Positions 10,860-21,410 of a DNA stretch of 64,000 nucleotides are shown piece by piece; the stretch's first letter is position 1; each line of letters begins with the position of its first letter. This DNA is from Platanthera guangdongensis (taxonomy: Eukaryota > Streptophyta > Magnoliopsida > Asparagales > Orchidaceae): NCBI GenBank assembly GCA_039583875.1, contig CM077151.1, positions 25,600,208 to 25,664,207 on the forward strand. Direction: 5' to 3'. The translations under genes were made by a program, and so were the position numbers. The notes beneath the pieces are model-generated. The model was not told where the DNA came from and did no database searches. It was given only the letters and a program-made list of their open reading frames with translations.

Positions 10860-12177
10860 ATCACCTATGTTGATTGACGCCAGTTTCTTGATTATGTACA
10901 TCTTCCTACATTAAGCTCTTTATGATTTGTCTTTCTTTGAATTTACATGTGAATCTTGTATCTATGAGAAACAACATCACACTACATTCTCTCCTCATTG
11001 TACTAGGAAATGTACTCCATTTGATTTAGTTCACTCGAATATTTGGGGTCCTTATAAAACTGTTGGTTTATCTAGATACCATTACTTAGAGTTATTCGAT
11101 GACATGGTTGTATTTGTTGTGCCTCTTAATTACTAAGTGTTTTTCGCTTCATCGCTGAGACCCGTACAACCGTACTAAATTCTTGCACTCAATTAAAATA
11201 CTTCAAACAGATAATGCACGTGAATACACGAGTCACAACTTCCAAAAAACGTATAATACGTTGGGTATTATCCACCAAACATCTTATGTCTAAGCATCAC
11301 AATAAAATGGTGCGGCCGAGCGAAAGAACGACACCTCCTTGAGGTTGCATGAGCTCTTATGTTTCAAATGCAGGTCCCAAGATATATTGGCACTTCGTAG
11401 TCTCCACCACATGCTATTTAATTAACCTCATGTCATTGTCCATTCACAATTTTGCGATGACATTTTCCATCCTCTTTCCTTCAAACACCCCTCATCCCAT
11501 TGACTTGTCGTGTCTCCAAAAGTATTTGTTTTGTCCATCATCTTGGCCCTGCGATGGACAAACTGGCCCCTCGCACTACCAAATAAATGTTAGTTGGGTA
11601 CGCTCGCACATAAAAGGGATATGTGTGTTATCTCCCACTGATCGAAAAACAGTCCACTAATGTCTCCTTCCTCGACGATCAACCCTTCTACTCCTCGACT
11701 CCTCGACTTCCCACTTGCTATCTCGTGTCCTAACGTCCCTATAAACAACAACAACAACAATAAAACTCCTCTTCTCCCAACTCCAGATCGCATGTTACTG
11801 CCACCTCTTCCTCTCCGTGTGTACACTCGTTGTCTTTCTGGTCTAATATCCTGAGACCGTTGCCCGGTTGCACCCAACTAATGACACTTCATGACAAGTT
11901 GATTCAACTACAGTTCCCCCCAGGATGCAGTGCCTTCTATCGCTCATTCTCACTCTTATTATGTCTACCTCCACCGTTCTTCAAAACTTCACCGGTTTGC
12001 CACTTGTCTTATATTTTCACCCTCTCTTATGTGCAAGAAGCTCTTCAAAATTTGGGGTGGAGGGTCACGATGGATGAGAAAATGACTGCCCTCTGGGACC
12101 GTATACCTCAGTATAAATCAGAACCGGAACCTTGTCCCCCTTCCTCTTGGCCAATCCTATATGGGATGTAAATGAAG
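10860..12177 (+). pseudogene. Copia integrase to early reverse-transcriptase relic
   Basis: Plus-strand pieces in order are FEFTCESCIYEKQHHTTF (integrase zinc-finger end, about 10935-10990), LVHSNIWGPYK (about 11027), a damaged VVERKNRHLLE motif near 11310, MLVGYARTKKGYVCY at about 11588-11632, a Ser/Pro-rich linker, and EALQNLGWRVTMDEKMTALW (about 12030-12090), the start of the reverse transcriptase. Many stops and frameshifts mean it is dead. It is cut at its 3' side by the MITE at 12181. Confidence 0.65.
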
Positions 12178-12180
12178 TAA

Positions 12181-12363
12181 GGATCCGTTTAGCACGGTGG
12201 TGGCGGTCGTAAAAGCATGGGTTTAAAATGTCATTCGTTAAGGATCACCTAACAAACATCATCCGTTTGAACATAAAAGTGGATGAAGTTCCTTAGGTGG
12301 GCGTTAACAAATGACAATTTAACCCCCGTGTTCATGACCGCCACCACCATGCCAAACAGAGCC
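12181..12363. mobile_element. Complete Tourist-like MITE (PIF/Harbinger type)
   Basis: A 183-bp element with inverted ends GGATCCGTTTAGCACGGTGG and the complement of CCACCACCATGCCAAACAGA, ending GCC. It is flanked by TAA on both sides (12178-12180 and 12364-12366). A terminal repeat of the GG..C.GTTTGGCA type, a TAA duplication, small size and no coding potential fit Tourist MITEs. A second copy end is at window position 1. Confidence 0.82.
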
Positions 12364-12366
12364 TAA

Positions 12367-12714
12367 GTAATCGAGGATTCAGTAGAGAACTGTATACCTC
12401 CGTATTCCACTTTTCCCTAATCGTGGATGCAACTTGGTTATAAATATGCATGAGCCGAAAGGATGCACGTGCTGAATCAGGGAAAAGAAAGTTAAATCCA
12501 ACAACTTAGGGTTTTCTCCTTTTCAATCACCGAGTAAAAGAGCAAATCTCCTTTAATACAATCAACCACTATTTTGGTTATGGTCACCTCCCGGTAGGCA
12601 TAAGTTAGCTTGATGCTTAACACCCCCCTCAAGCTAACACCATAAGCATCCAACATCCCGAGCTTGAGGGAGTAAGAATGAAGAGATTTACCAGATGCAG
12701 CTTTGGTGAGCATG
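12367..12714 (-). mobile_element. 3' end of copia element C0: RNase H tail, polypurine tract and 3' LTR part
   Basis: On the minus strand the pol end reads MLTKAASGKSLHSYSLKLGM then LDAYGV, matching the copia ADxLTKxL....KLGM ending. A G-rich polypurine tract (minus strand, about 12630-12623) follows, and an LTR begins TGTTAAGCATC at 12622. The LTR holds a TTTATAACC box and probably ends near 12367. Gypsy G1 sits inside the codons of LADML-TKA, splitting this piece from the rest of C0 at 18495-22757. TSD GCATG occupies 12710-12714. Confidence 0.75.
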
Positions 12715-13126
12715 TGTTACACAGCACAGTATTCTCACCGCCACATCAGCACAGTATTGGAAACACCAGGATAAAGGAAGAAGGCGGTAGCTGTTTCTTA
12801 TCTTGCTCTGCCTTACGGTGACTCTGCAAAGACATCAAGGGATGAGATTTAAAAACACATGTACCTCACAAGTCAGGGGATGCCGACACCTGGATAGATC
12901 AGCAGGCCTTGTCTTATCAATGACAGCTCACAAGGAATATTCTGAATATAGCCGTTGCAATGTAATTAGTATAAATTTGTGTTTAGTATGTAATAATGTT
13001 TTTTAAGGAATTAATGAAAGATTCTTTTCCATCTTCTTCCCAAATCCTGTTTCCTCTCTCTGTTCCCCGGCCTCCCTTGGCCATTCTTCTTCTGTGATCC
13101 CTTTCTCTCTCTTTTCGGGTGTTACA
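12715..13126 (+). repeat. G1 5' LTR
   Basis: Begins TGTTACACAGCAC and ends CGGGTGTTACA. A TATA box (TATAAAT) lies at 12970-12976. The next bases, TTGGTGCTCTCGTTGAGA, contain the TGG expected of a primer-binding site, but this is not the methionine-tRNA type site used by the copia elements in this window. Confidence 0.92.
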
Positions 13127-13163
13127 TTGGTGCTCTCGTTGAGATCTTCCCTTCTGTTTATCC

Positions 13164-16100
13164 ATGGCGGGTGGAACAAGATCCCATGGTGACGACCACC
13201 ACCACATCGACATTACTCAGGCAATTCAGGAAGAGCAGCGCTCCAGACAATCGCAAATCGAATTCTTGCGTAACGACATGCAATCCCAGAACAAGCTGTT
13301 CACCCAACAACTTATGGCCACCAGAGAACAATTTTCGGATCAACACGATGAATTAAAGGCCGAATTCCGCTCTTACATGGAGAATATTCAGCGCTCCTTG
13401 GATCTACAAAATTCCCGCTGGCAAAAACAACATGAGCATGCTACTGGACAGTCCTCTGTAGGAATCTTGGGAGCCTCTCCACCGCTTGAACCGCAAATTC
13501 AGGTTGTTTCCGCTCAACCCAAATTACTATGTATTTCTTGTCCACGTTTTTCAGATGGTGATCCTACCGATTGGTTACATGATCTTAAACTATTTTTTCA
13601 ATACAATGTCATAGATCCTCAAGAATTTTTATTATACGCAGCATTACATCTTGATAAACCCGCTTCACGTTGGTATCAGGCCATCCTTGCCGATCACCCA
13701 TCATTGACGTTTGATTTCTTTGTTAAATCTATTCTCCAACGATTCGGACCATGCGCATATGAACACCCCCAAGGCGCGTTAACAAAATTAACTCAGACAA
13801 CCACAGTCTTGAATTACAAGACAGAATTTGAAGACTTAAAAAATCGCGTCCCTGGACTGGACCCTACCTTCCTAACTAACATGTTCATTTCCGGTCTCCA
13901 ACCACACATTCAGAGCCAAGTTTTTATACATGAACCCACAGAACTTGATCGCGCCTTTGCAATGGCTAGAATGTTTGAAGCCCAATATCTCCAAACACAA
14001 AACCACAATCTCCACATATACAAACACACCACAGACTATTATACTAAACCGAATATGTCGAAACCAAATACAACCCGACCAAACATTTTCACTCACACCA
14101 CCAAACCGCAATATATAAAAAAACTAACCCCACAAGAACTTCAGATTCGTAGAGAGAAAGGACTGTGTTATAATTGTGACGAAAGGTTTCATCCGGGTCA
14201 TAAGTGTCGTGGAAAAGGAACGTTGTGCTATTTTCAAGGGACCGAAGATGAAGATTTAATCGAGTCAGGCGATCATCTCACGGATGTAGACGAAGAACCC
14301 CCAACCTCCGCCGCCATCATTCAGACCCTAACAGACTCGACATCAAGCCACTTCATCCGTTTTACCGGCCATATTGCAACCACTCCAATCGAGATTTTAG
14401 TAGACAGTGGCAGCTCACATAACTTCATATCCCCTCGAATGGCTAAATACCTAAACCTGCCCATTTACGTTATTCCCGACTTTGCTGTCAGTATGGGAAA
14501 TGGTTCAACCATCAAATGTAAGGGCGTTTGTAAGGATATTCAGTTACTCATCCAGACTACCCAATTTAAGGTCCAATTATATGTTTTAGATATTTCAGGA
14601 GCGAACATAATTTTGGGAGTACGTTGGTTACGACCGCTTGGGCCTATAACCACCGATTACTCTAACCTGACTTTGTCTTTTATTAGCACAGCTGGACCAA
14701 TTTGTCTTTTCGGACATCATAATTACCCAGATAGCCAAATTTCATCATCGCAACTATCCCGCTTATTATCCTTACAACCCTTAGCCACTTGTTGGTCACT
14801 CGCTTCCGAATTAACCTTTCCCAATGCTCTGTCAAAACCCAAGGAACAGTCCCTCTTACCTCCGGAATTTCAAACACTAATTCAAAATTATGACCAATTA
14901 TTCACCGAGCCTGTTTCATTACCACCCAAAAGGGACATTGATCATCGCATTAACTTAGAATCAGGAGCTCAAGCCCCCAATATTAAGTCTTACCGCTTTT
15001 CATATTACCAAAAAAATGAAATCGAAAGGCTCATTGATGAAATGCTACACAAAAACCATATCCGACCAAGCACCTCCAGTTTTTCTTCCCCCGTTCTTCT
15101 AGTCAAAAAAAAAGACGACACTTGGAGGTTTTGTGTCGACTACAGAGCCTTGAATAAAATAACCATCAAAGATAGATTTCCAATTCCCACTATAGATGAA
15201 TTATTAGATGAATTACATCATGCACGATATTTTTCAAAACTAGATCTTCGCTCTGGCTATCACCAAATCCGAATGGCCGAACCCGATATTCACAAAACAG
15301 CATTTAGAACCCACCAAGGACATTACGAATTTACCGTTTTGCCCTTTGGATTATCAAACACTCCTTCCACAGTTCAGGCCTTAATGAATAAAATTTTTCA
15401 ACCCCATTTACGCAGGTTTATCGTTGTCTTTTTTGATGACATACTAATTTACAGTGCATCTATCACTGATCATTACAGCCATCTTCAAATTACTTTTGAA
15501 TTACTATCACAAAATAACCTTTCACTTAAACGCAGTAAATGTTTATTTCTTTCCTCTACAATTGAGTTCTTAGGGTACCAGATTTCTCAGGGCAGGGTTG
15601 GCCCAACCCAATTTAATTTGGATGTTATTCGAAAAATCCCAGTACCAAAAACACAAAAAGATGTTAGAGCTTTCTTAGGTTTAACGGGTTATTATAGAAA
15701 ATTTATTAAAAACTATGCCACAATCGCCTATCCCATAACTGAATTACTCAAACATACACCTTTTAACTGGACACCAAGTACACAAACCGCATTTGAAATT
15801 TTAAAAGAAAGTTTGCTTAGCCCTCCTGTGTTAACACTGCCCAACTTCAATATACCATTTGAACTAGAAACTGATGCATCCGGAATAGGGGTAGGCGCAG
15901 TGTTATTACAACAAAATAACCCAATTGCCTACTTTAGTAAGAAATTGTCGCCACAAATGCAACAACAATCCACATACGTACGAGAAATGTACGCCATTAT
16001 TACGGCCATCGCCAAATGGCGCCAATATCTCCTAGGGCATAAATTCGTAATACACACAGACCATCAAAGTCTCCACCATTTACTAACTCAGGATCTACAT

Positions 16101-16358
16101 ACGCCCGAGCAACAAAAAATCTTTTCAAAATTATTAGGATACGATTATACTATTAAGTATAAGGCTGGCAAAAATAATATTGTTGCTGATACACTCTCGT
16201 CTAAGTCCAACTCCAGAACAAACCCTGGGTGTGAAACTCAATATTCTCTCGGTACCAATCTCCCCACTTTTGAGTGGCTTGGAACGGGACTATGCAAACG
16301 ACGATTTTTCATCCCAGCTGATGCGGCAATTAAAAGATACACCACAACTACACCCTAA
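13164..16358 (+). CDS. G1 gag-pol polyprotein, first part (gag, protease, RT, RNase H)
   Basis: The 1064-residue frame opens with ATG 38 bases after the LTR, with a charged coiled-coil-like N-terminus. The retrotransposon gag domain spans about residues 110-235 (CPRFSDGDPTDWLHDL). A CX2CX4HX4C zinc knuckle (CYNCDERFHPGHKC) is near residue 335 and the protease motif VDSGSSHNFIS near 413. The RT carries FCVDYRALN (about 655) and FFDDILIYS (about 757). RNase H carries ETDASG (about 902) and HTDHQSL. An odd LSNTPSTVQ replaces the usual LTNAPSTFQ. The frame breaks near residue 1022, after VADTLSSKSNSRTN, and continues one frame over. The remaining 40 codons are out of frame. Confidence 0.93.
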   Translation: MAGGTRSHGDDHHHIDITQAIQEEQRSRQSQIEFLRNDMQSQNKLFTQQLMATREQFSDQHDELKAEFRSYMENIQRSLDLQNSRWQKQHEHATGQSSVGILGASPPLEPQIQVVSAQPKLLCISCPRFSDGDPTDWLHDLKLFFQYNVIDPQEFLLYAALHLDKPASRWYQAILADHPSLTFDFFVKSILQRFGPCAYEHPQGALTKLTQTTTVLNYKTEFEDLKNRVPGLDPTFLTNMFISGLQPHIQSQVFIHEPTELDRAFAMARMFEAQYLQTQNHNLHIYKHTTDYYTKPNMSKPNTTRPNIFTHTTKPQYIKKLTPQELQIRREKGLCYNCDERFHPGHKCRGKGTLCYFQGTEDEDLIESGDHLTDVDEEPPTSAAIIQTLTDSTSSHFIRFTGHIATTPIEILVDSGSSHNFISPRMAKYLNLPIYVIPDFAVSMGNGSTIKCKGVCKDIQLLIQTTQFKVQLYVLDISGANIILGVRWLRPLGPITTDYSNLTLSFISTAGPICLFGHHNYPDSQISSSQLSRLLSLQPLATCWSLASELTFPNALSKPKEQSLLPPEFQTLIQNYDQLFTEPVSLPPKRDIDHRINLESGAQAPNIKSYRFSYYQKNEIERLIDEMLHKNHIRPSTSSFSSPVLLVKKKDDTWRFCVDYRALNKITIKDRFPIPTIDELLDELHHARYFSKLDLRSGYHQIRMAEPDIHKTAFRTHQGHYEFTVLPFGLSNTPSTVQALMNKIFQPHLRRFIVVFFDDILIYSASITDHYSHLQITFELLSQNNLSLKRSKCLFLSSTIEFLGYQISQGRVGPTQFNLDVIRKIPVPKTQKDVRAFLGLTGYYRKFIKNYATIAYPITELLKHTPFNWTPSTQTAFEILKESLLSPPVLTLPNFNIPFELETDASGIGVGAVLLQQNNPIAYFSKKLSPQMQQQSTYVREMYAIITAIAKWRQYLLGHKFVIHTDHQSLHHLLTQDLHTPEQQKIFSKLLGYDYTIKYKAGKNNIVADTLSSKSNSRTNPGCETQYSLGTNLPTFEWLGTGLCKRRFFIPADAAIKRYTTTTP

Positions 16359-17814
16359 TTGGTCTCTTAAGGGACCTTACATATATCACAAGCACAGATT
16401 ATACATTCCAGAGAATTCGGACTTAAGAGTAACACTCATAAAGGAAGCACATGATAGTTTGTGGGGGGGCCATTCTGGAGTTAGGGGAACAACTTACAGA
16501 CTACAACAACAATTTTATTGGCCAAAAATGATTAAACAGATAGAAAACCACATTAAGCAATGCGATCAATGCCAGAAGGCTAAACCAACCAATCACCTAC
16601 CCTATGGACTACTACAACCTATTCCAACACCTGATAAACTATGGATTGATCTAACGATGGACTTTATAACTAGCTTACCTATTTCGAATTCATATACAAT
16701 CATTATGGTAGTGGTGGACCGTTTTTCTAAAGCAGTCCATTTTGCACCAGTCAAACTCTTAACTGGACCATCAATTGCTACCTTATTTTGGGAAAATGTC
16801 GGGAAAATTCATGGAATTCCAGAATCCATTATTACGGATCGCGACGCTATTTTTTTAAGTGATTTTTGGAAAGAGTTATTCCGTTTACAGGGCACACAAC
16901 TGAAGTATAGTTCAGCATACCATCCTCAAACGGATGGGCAGACGGAACGAATAAATCGTTCCCTGGAACAATACCTAAGACTATTTTGTAATCATAACCC
17001 TAAAAAATGGTCTACATTTCTTAGTTCTGCAGAGTACTTTATCAATACATCATTTAATTCTTCGATCGGCATGACTCCTTATGAAGTCATGTTCGATCGA
17101 TTACCCCCTGGTTTACTTTCTTACAGCCCAGGGAGCACGACCAACGAAGCAGTTGCAGCAACTCTGGAAAAACGGGACAAGCTTATACAACAACTTAAAC
17201 AAAATTTGCAAGTTTCGCAGCAACGTATGAAGACTTATGCAGATAAAAATAGAAAGGACTTGCAGCTACTGCCAGGAGCATGGGTGCTACTCAAACTGCA
17301 CCCGTATCGACAACTATCTATTGCACGCTCTAACAACAAGAAATTGGGACTAAAATTTTATGGTCCGTATAAAATACTGGAGGTCATCGGCCAAACAGCT
17401 TATCGCCTGGACCTACCCCCAGAAGCCAAAATCCATTCGGTTTTCCACATCTCCGTCCTCAAACCGTACATCGAAGACCCAGGGCCTCAGCCAGTTGCCC
17501 TTCCACCAAAACACTGGAGAAACAACCCGCTTCATGAGCCAGTGGCTATTGTGTCTACTCGGGAAATATCGCGACAAGGGAAGGAAATAAGACAAGGATT
17601 GGTGCAGTGGAAAGGACTCCCCCCAGAAGATAGCACATGGGAAGATTTATCCTCCATAGAAGGCTTCCCCGATCTCCATCCACAAGCGGAAAACGGAAAA
17701 CACCCGTCATGGAAAACAAAAGGACGGCGAAGTCACAGAAATCCAGCAAACAAAACAGAAAACAGCAGTAAAACAGTGAAAGAAACAACACCACCATTTC
17801 AAACAAAAAACTAA
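16230..17814 (+). CDS. G1 pol, second part (integrase and chromodomain) after a frameshift
   Basis: Continues pol in the next frame. An integrase zinc finger (HDSLWGGHSG..CDQCQKAK) lies at about 16445-16580. The catalytic core has D in WIDLTMDFIT, D in ITDRDAIF and E in QTDGQTERINR. Then comes the GPYKILEV..YRLDLP integrase C-terminal domain. A chromodomain (REISRQGKEIRQGLVQWKGL, STWEDLSSI) lies at about 17560-17670, and a Lys-rich tail ends at TAA 17814. Chromodomains in these elements are known to steer integration toward particular chromatin. The frame stays open upstream to 16180, but real pol sequence begins only after the shift. Confidence 0.92.
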
Positions 17815-18076
17815 CCCAAAAACAAAACTAGCACGAAAAGGGAGAGGGATGAATATTTCTACAGCACGAGCTCTCCTAGCCATAATAAGAGTAGCAGAAT
17901 CAGGAAGTACCTCTCCAGTATCTGCTCTCATTACCATCATCTTCTGCCGTCTACGATTATTACGCCAGGTTACTCAACCACCGAAGAAAAGCTCTACATC
18001 CCCGCGGCTAGGGTTTCAGAAAGGGAAAAATTGAAGAAGACGCTGAGGACAGCGTTTGTTTTATAGGAGGCGGTAA
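17815..18076 (+). other. G1 3' untranslated region and polypurine tract
   Basis: A non-coding spacer between the pol stop and the 3' LTR. It ends with the purine-rich TTATAGGAGGCGGTAA just before TGTTACAC, the usual site for plus-strand priming. Confidence 0.75.
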
Positions 18077-18489
18077 TGTTACACAACACAGTATTCTCAC
18101 CGCCACATCAGCACAGTATTGGAAACACCAGGATAAAGGAAGAAGGCGGTAGCTGTTTCTTATCTTGCTTTGCCTTACGGTGACTCTGCAAAGACATCAA
18201 GGGTTGAGATTTAAAAACACTTGTACCTCACAAGTCAGGAGATGCCGACACTTGGATAGATCAGCAGGCCTTGTCTTATCAATGACAGCTCACAAGGAAT
18301 ACTCTGAATATAGTCGTTGCAATGTAATTAGTATAAATTTGTGTTTAGTCTGTAATAATGTTTTTTTAAGGAATTAATGAAAGATTCTTTCCCATCTTCT
18401 TCCCAAATCTTGTTTCCTCTCTCTGTTCCCTGGCCTCCCTTGGCCATTCTTCTTCTGTTATCCCTTTCTCTCACTTTTCGGGTGTTACA
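18077..18489 (+). repeat. G1 3' LTR
   Basis: Aligns end to end with 12715-13126, TATA box at 18332-18338. The differences are mostly C/T and G/A transitions. It is followed directly by the target duplication GCATG. Confidence 0.92.
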
Positions 18490-18494
18490 GCATG

Positions 18495-19800
18495 TCAGCA
18501 AGCTGATCTTCAGATGGTACAAATACCATAGTAACAGTCTGATCCTGAAGTTTGTCCTGCACAAAGTGACAATCGATTTCAACGTGCATTGTTCTCTCAT
18601 GAAAGACAGGATTGTTGGATATATGAATAGCAGTTTGATTAGTAAAATTGCATAGCCTCAAAAACAGGGAAGCTCATTTCCCCAAGATAGATTTAACCCA
18701 GATGAGTTCACAGGTTGTAACTGCAATGACACGATACTCTGCTTCAGTAGAGGAACGTGCGACTACATTTTGTTTTTTTTACTTTTCCAGGAAATAAGGT
18801 TGTCACCAACAAAGATAGTATATCCACTCATAGATCTTTTGTCCTGAGAAGAACCTGCCCAATCAACATCAAAGTACCCGTGGACCTTAATGTGGCCATG
18901 ATCTTGATAGATAATGCCTTTTTCGGGGTCCATTTTTAAGTATTTGAGAATCCACAGAACTGCTTGATAGTGATGAACATTAAGACTGTGCATGAATTGA
19001 CTAACTAAGCCAACAGTGAAGGAGATATCAGGTCTGATAATTGTCAGATAAATTAACTTTCCAATGATACGTTGAAATTCCAACTTCCTCCCAAGATTAG
19101 AAGAAGTCTTGTTATGAATGTCATAATTAAGATCCACGGGACTATCCACAAGCTTGACTCTAAAATATTCAACGTCACTGAGAAGGTCCAAACATATCTA
19201 TGCTGAGAGATCTTAATTTTTCCTGTAGATCGAGCAATTTCAATTCCAAAGAAATACCGAAGAAAACCCAAATCCTTGATTTCAAAGGCAGAAGCCAATT
19301 CCTCTTTAACTAGAGTAATGTGGTGGTCCTCAGTTCCGATAATAATGATATCATACACATAGACTGTGAGAATAACGGTACATTCCTCCTTTTTGTAGAC
19401 AAAGTTTGAGTGATCTGAAGTACAATGAGTGAAGTTTGGATGTACACGTTTGTCGCTTAGCTTGACAAATCAGGCATAAAGTGACTGTTTGAGACCATAT
19501 AAGGCTTTCTTAAGGCGACACCCGTGTCCTTTAAGAACATCCATACCAGGAAAAGTCATAGATTTCTTCCTCTAATTCACCATGAAGGAAGACATTTTTT
19601 ACATCAAACTGGTGCAAAGTCCAAAACTTATGAGCAACAATAGACAATAAGATTCTGACTGAGTTCAGTTTAGCGAGTAGAGCAAATATCTCTTGAAAGT
19701 CAACTTCATCAACCTGAGTGAAACCTTTAGCAACAAATCTCTTTTTATTTCTTTCAAGAGTTACATCTTGAAGAAATTTAGTAGTATATATCTATTTGCA
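18495..19800 (-). pseudogene. Copia C0 reverse transcriptase and RNase H, broken
   Basis: Minus-strand order from 19800 is LLSIVAHKFWTLHQFDVKNV (RT), FEIKDLGFLRYFFGIEIARS (about 19220-19300), LIYLTIIRPDISFTVGLVSQ (about 19000-19060), WAGSSQDKRSMSGYTIFVGD (RNase H, about 18790-18850), and an [18 protein letters not shown] stretch to 18495. Several frame changes and stops are present, for example at about 19190 and 19560. RNase H continues at 12710 across G1. Confidence 0.8.
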
Positions 19801-20560
19801 TCCAACTAGATGACGCTCATATAGGATATGGACAATTTCCCAAGTCTTTTGACGTTGGAGAGCATCCATCTCCTCCAATAGCCTTTATCCAGTGAGGATT
19901 CAAGCTAGCTTCTGAAAAACTATTAGAAATAGAAATAGAGGAAACAGATGCAAGATATGCTTGTAACGAGTGAGAGATAGAGTGATACTCAACATACTTA
20001 TCAATAGGATATCTAGTACGGCCACAATGAATTTGAAGCACAGACGTGGTCTTCTGAGTAGTGTTGTTGCTTGGATATGGCGGAGTGGTGGTGGGTGGTG
20101 GAGTATGAGCATGACATTCTTGTCCAATACTTTTATTTTGCCTTCTCTGGTACACTTGAAGATCCTTCCTCCTTCTGTACACACGAAGATCATTGGTTGG
20201 AGCTTCCTTTCTAACAAGAATATCCACACTTCCTGGAGCAAGCACATCAACCAGAACAGGTAGGGGTGGCAGCATGTCACTCTCTTTTTTACTTTTTCTT
20301 CCTGAAATGTGACAATTTTGCTCTCATCAGAGTAATAGGAAGTGTTTTCAAAAACGGTAACATCTTTTGAAATAAACCTTCTCCGGTGAGCAGGAGAATA
20401 ACACTTATACCACTTTTGGTTGGCAGCATATCCCACAAATACACATTTTATCGCTTGCGGACTTAATTTATCCTTATGAGGCCCCACAATATGAACAAAA
20501 GCAACACATCCAAATATCTTGGGAGAAAGATTTAATAGAGACATTAGGGTAAAGAAGCTT
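19801..20560 (-). pseudogene. Copia C0 integrase C-terminal part and linker
   Basis: Minus-strand reading KIFGCVAFVHIVGPHKDKLS then KCVFVGYAANQKWYKCYSPA is the conserved region after the copia integrase core. It is followed by RRFISKDVTVFENTSYY and a linker with a YxRRRK motif (about 20170-20190). The linker frame shifts around 20270. The junction to RT at about 19800-19870 (HWIKAIGG..ERQK) is also shifted. Confidence 0.72.
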
Positions 20561-21410
20561 TAGAGGGTACTTTCCCTCCAAAGTACCAGTGGCCATCCGA
20601 TTAATTAGATAGACGGAGGTGAGGACACCTCCATCTCATAGTCCTTTAGGGACGTGCATCTCTTGCAACAGACAACGAGTGGTCTCCAAGATATGACGAT
20701 TTTTTCTTTCAACTACCCCATTCTGCTGAGTAGTCCCTGGACAGGAAATTTGGACAATAATATCATGATCTCCCAGAAAACTTTGAAGATCACGGCATGT
20801 GTGTTCACCTCCGTTATCACTCCTAAGAAATTTAATTTTAGTTCCAAATCGAGTCTGCACATGATGATAAAACAACTGAAATATTTCTGAAACCTCATTC
20901 TTTCTTTTCATGAGGTACACTCAAGTAAAGCGTGAGTAATCATCAATAAAAAAAAACAAAATACTGAAAACCATTCATAGAGCAAATAGGAGATGTCCAA
21001 ATATCAGAATGTATCAAATCAAAACATTTTACACTTCGACTCAGAGTAGGAGCATAGCTGGTTCTACAGTGCTTAGTCAATTCACAAAACATTTTACACT
21101 TCGACTCAGAGTAGGAGCATAGCTGGTTCTACAGTGCTTAGCCAATTCACAAGAATGACAATCAAAAATAGTTTTTTTAACATTAAGGAAATATGGAAAG
21201 ATAGCTTTTAAGGTCTTCAAACTAGCATGTCCAAATCTCTTATACTACAACATCAACTGATCATGATTGATAGACTTCTGAGCACCAAGAGCTTGATAGT
21301 TGTTCATGACATACACACCACCTAACTCATGTCCACCACCAATCGTCTTCTCACTCGCCATATCCTGAAAAACAAAATGAGAGAAGAAAAAAGTGATATA
21401 ACTGTTAAGT
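20560..21410 (-). pseudogene. Copia C0 integrase core, with an internal tandem duplication
   Basis: The core reads FGTKIKFLRSDNGGEHTCRD then TQQNGVVERKNRHILETTRC (20640-20900), containing the catalytic D and E. Upstream, the zinc-finger half is damaged, including by the 65-bp tandem repeat at 21021-21150. The integrase copies cDNA ends into host DNA in active elements; here it cannot be expressed as one frame. Confidence 0.78.
21021..21150 (-). repeat. 65-bp tandem duplication inside C0 integrase
   Basis: Two nearly identical copies (21021-21085 and 21086-21150), each beginning AAAACATTTTACACTTCGAC on the plus strand, with about one difference. As 65 is not a multiple of 3, the duplication shifts the reading frame. 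Confidence 0.9.

Larger units (their letters stand above)
12715..18489 (+). mobile_element. Nearly intact Ty3/gypsy chromovirus G1 inserted in copia C0
   Basis: A 5.8-kb element with two LTRs of about 412 bp and a perfect 5-bp target duplication GCATG (12710-12714 and 18490-18494). Domain order is gag, protease, reverse transcriptase, RNase H, integrase, chromodomain. The compact size and chromodomain resemble the Reina-type chromovirus group, though I cannot place it firmly. The LTRs differ at roughly 14 positions by eye (about 3%), so insertion is fairly recent compared with its neighbours. One frameshift within pol near 16230 probably inactivates it. Confidence 0.93.

Noticed and set aside
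13164..17814. Integrated pararetrovirus
   Set aside because: An integrase and chromodomain follow the RNase H and the element has LTRs with target duplications, which fits a gypsy retrotransposon and not a caulimovirid.
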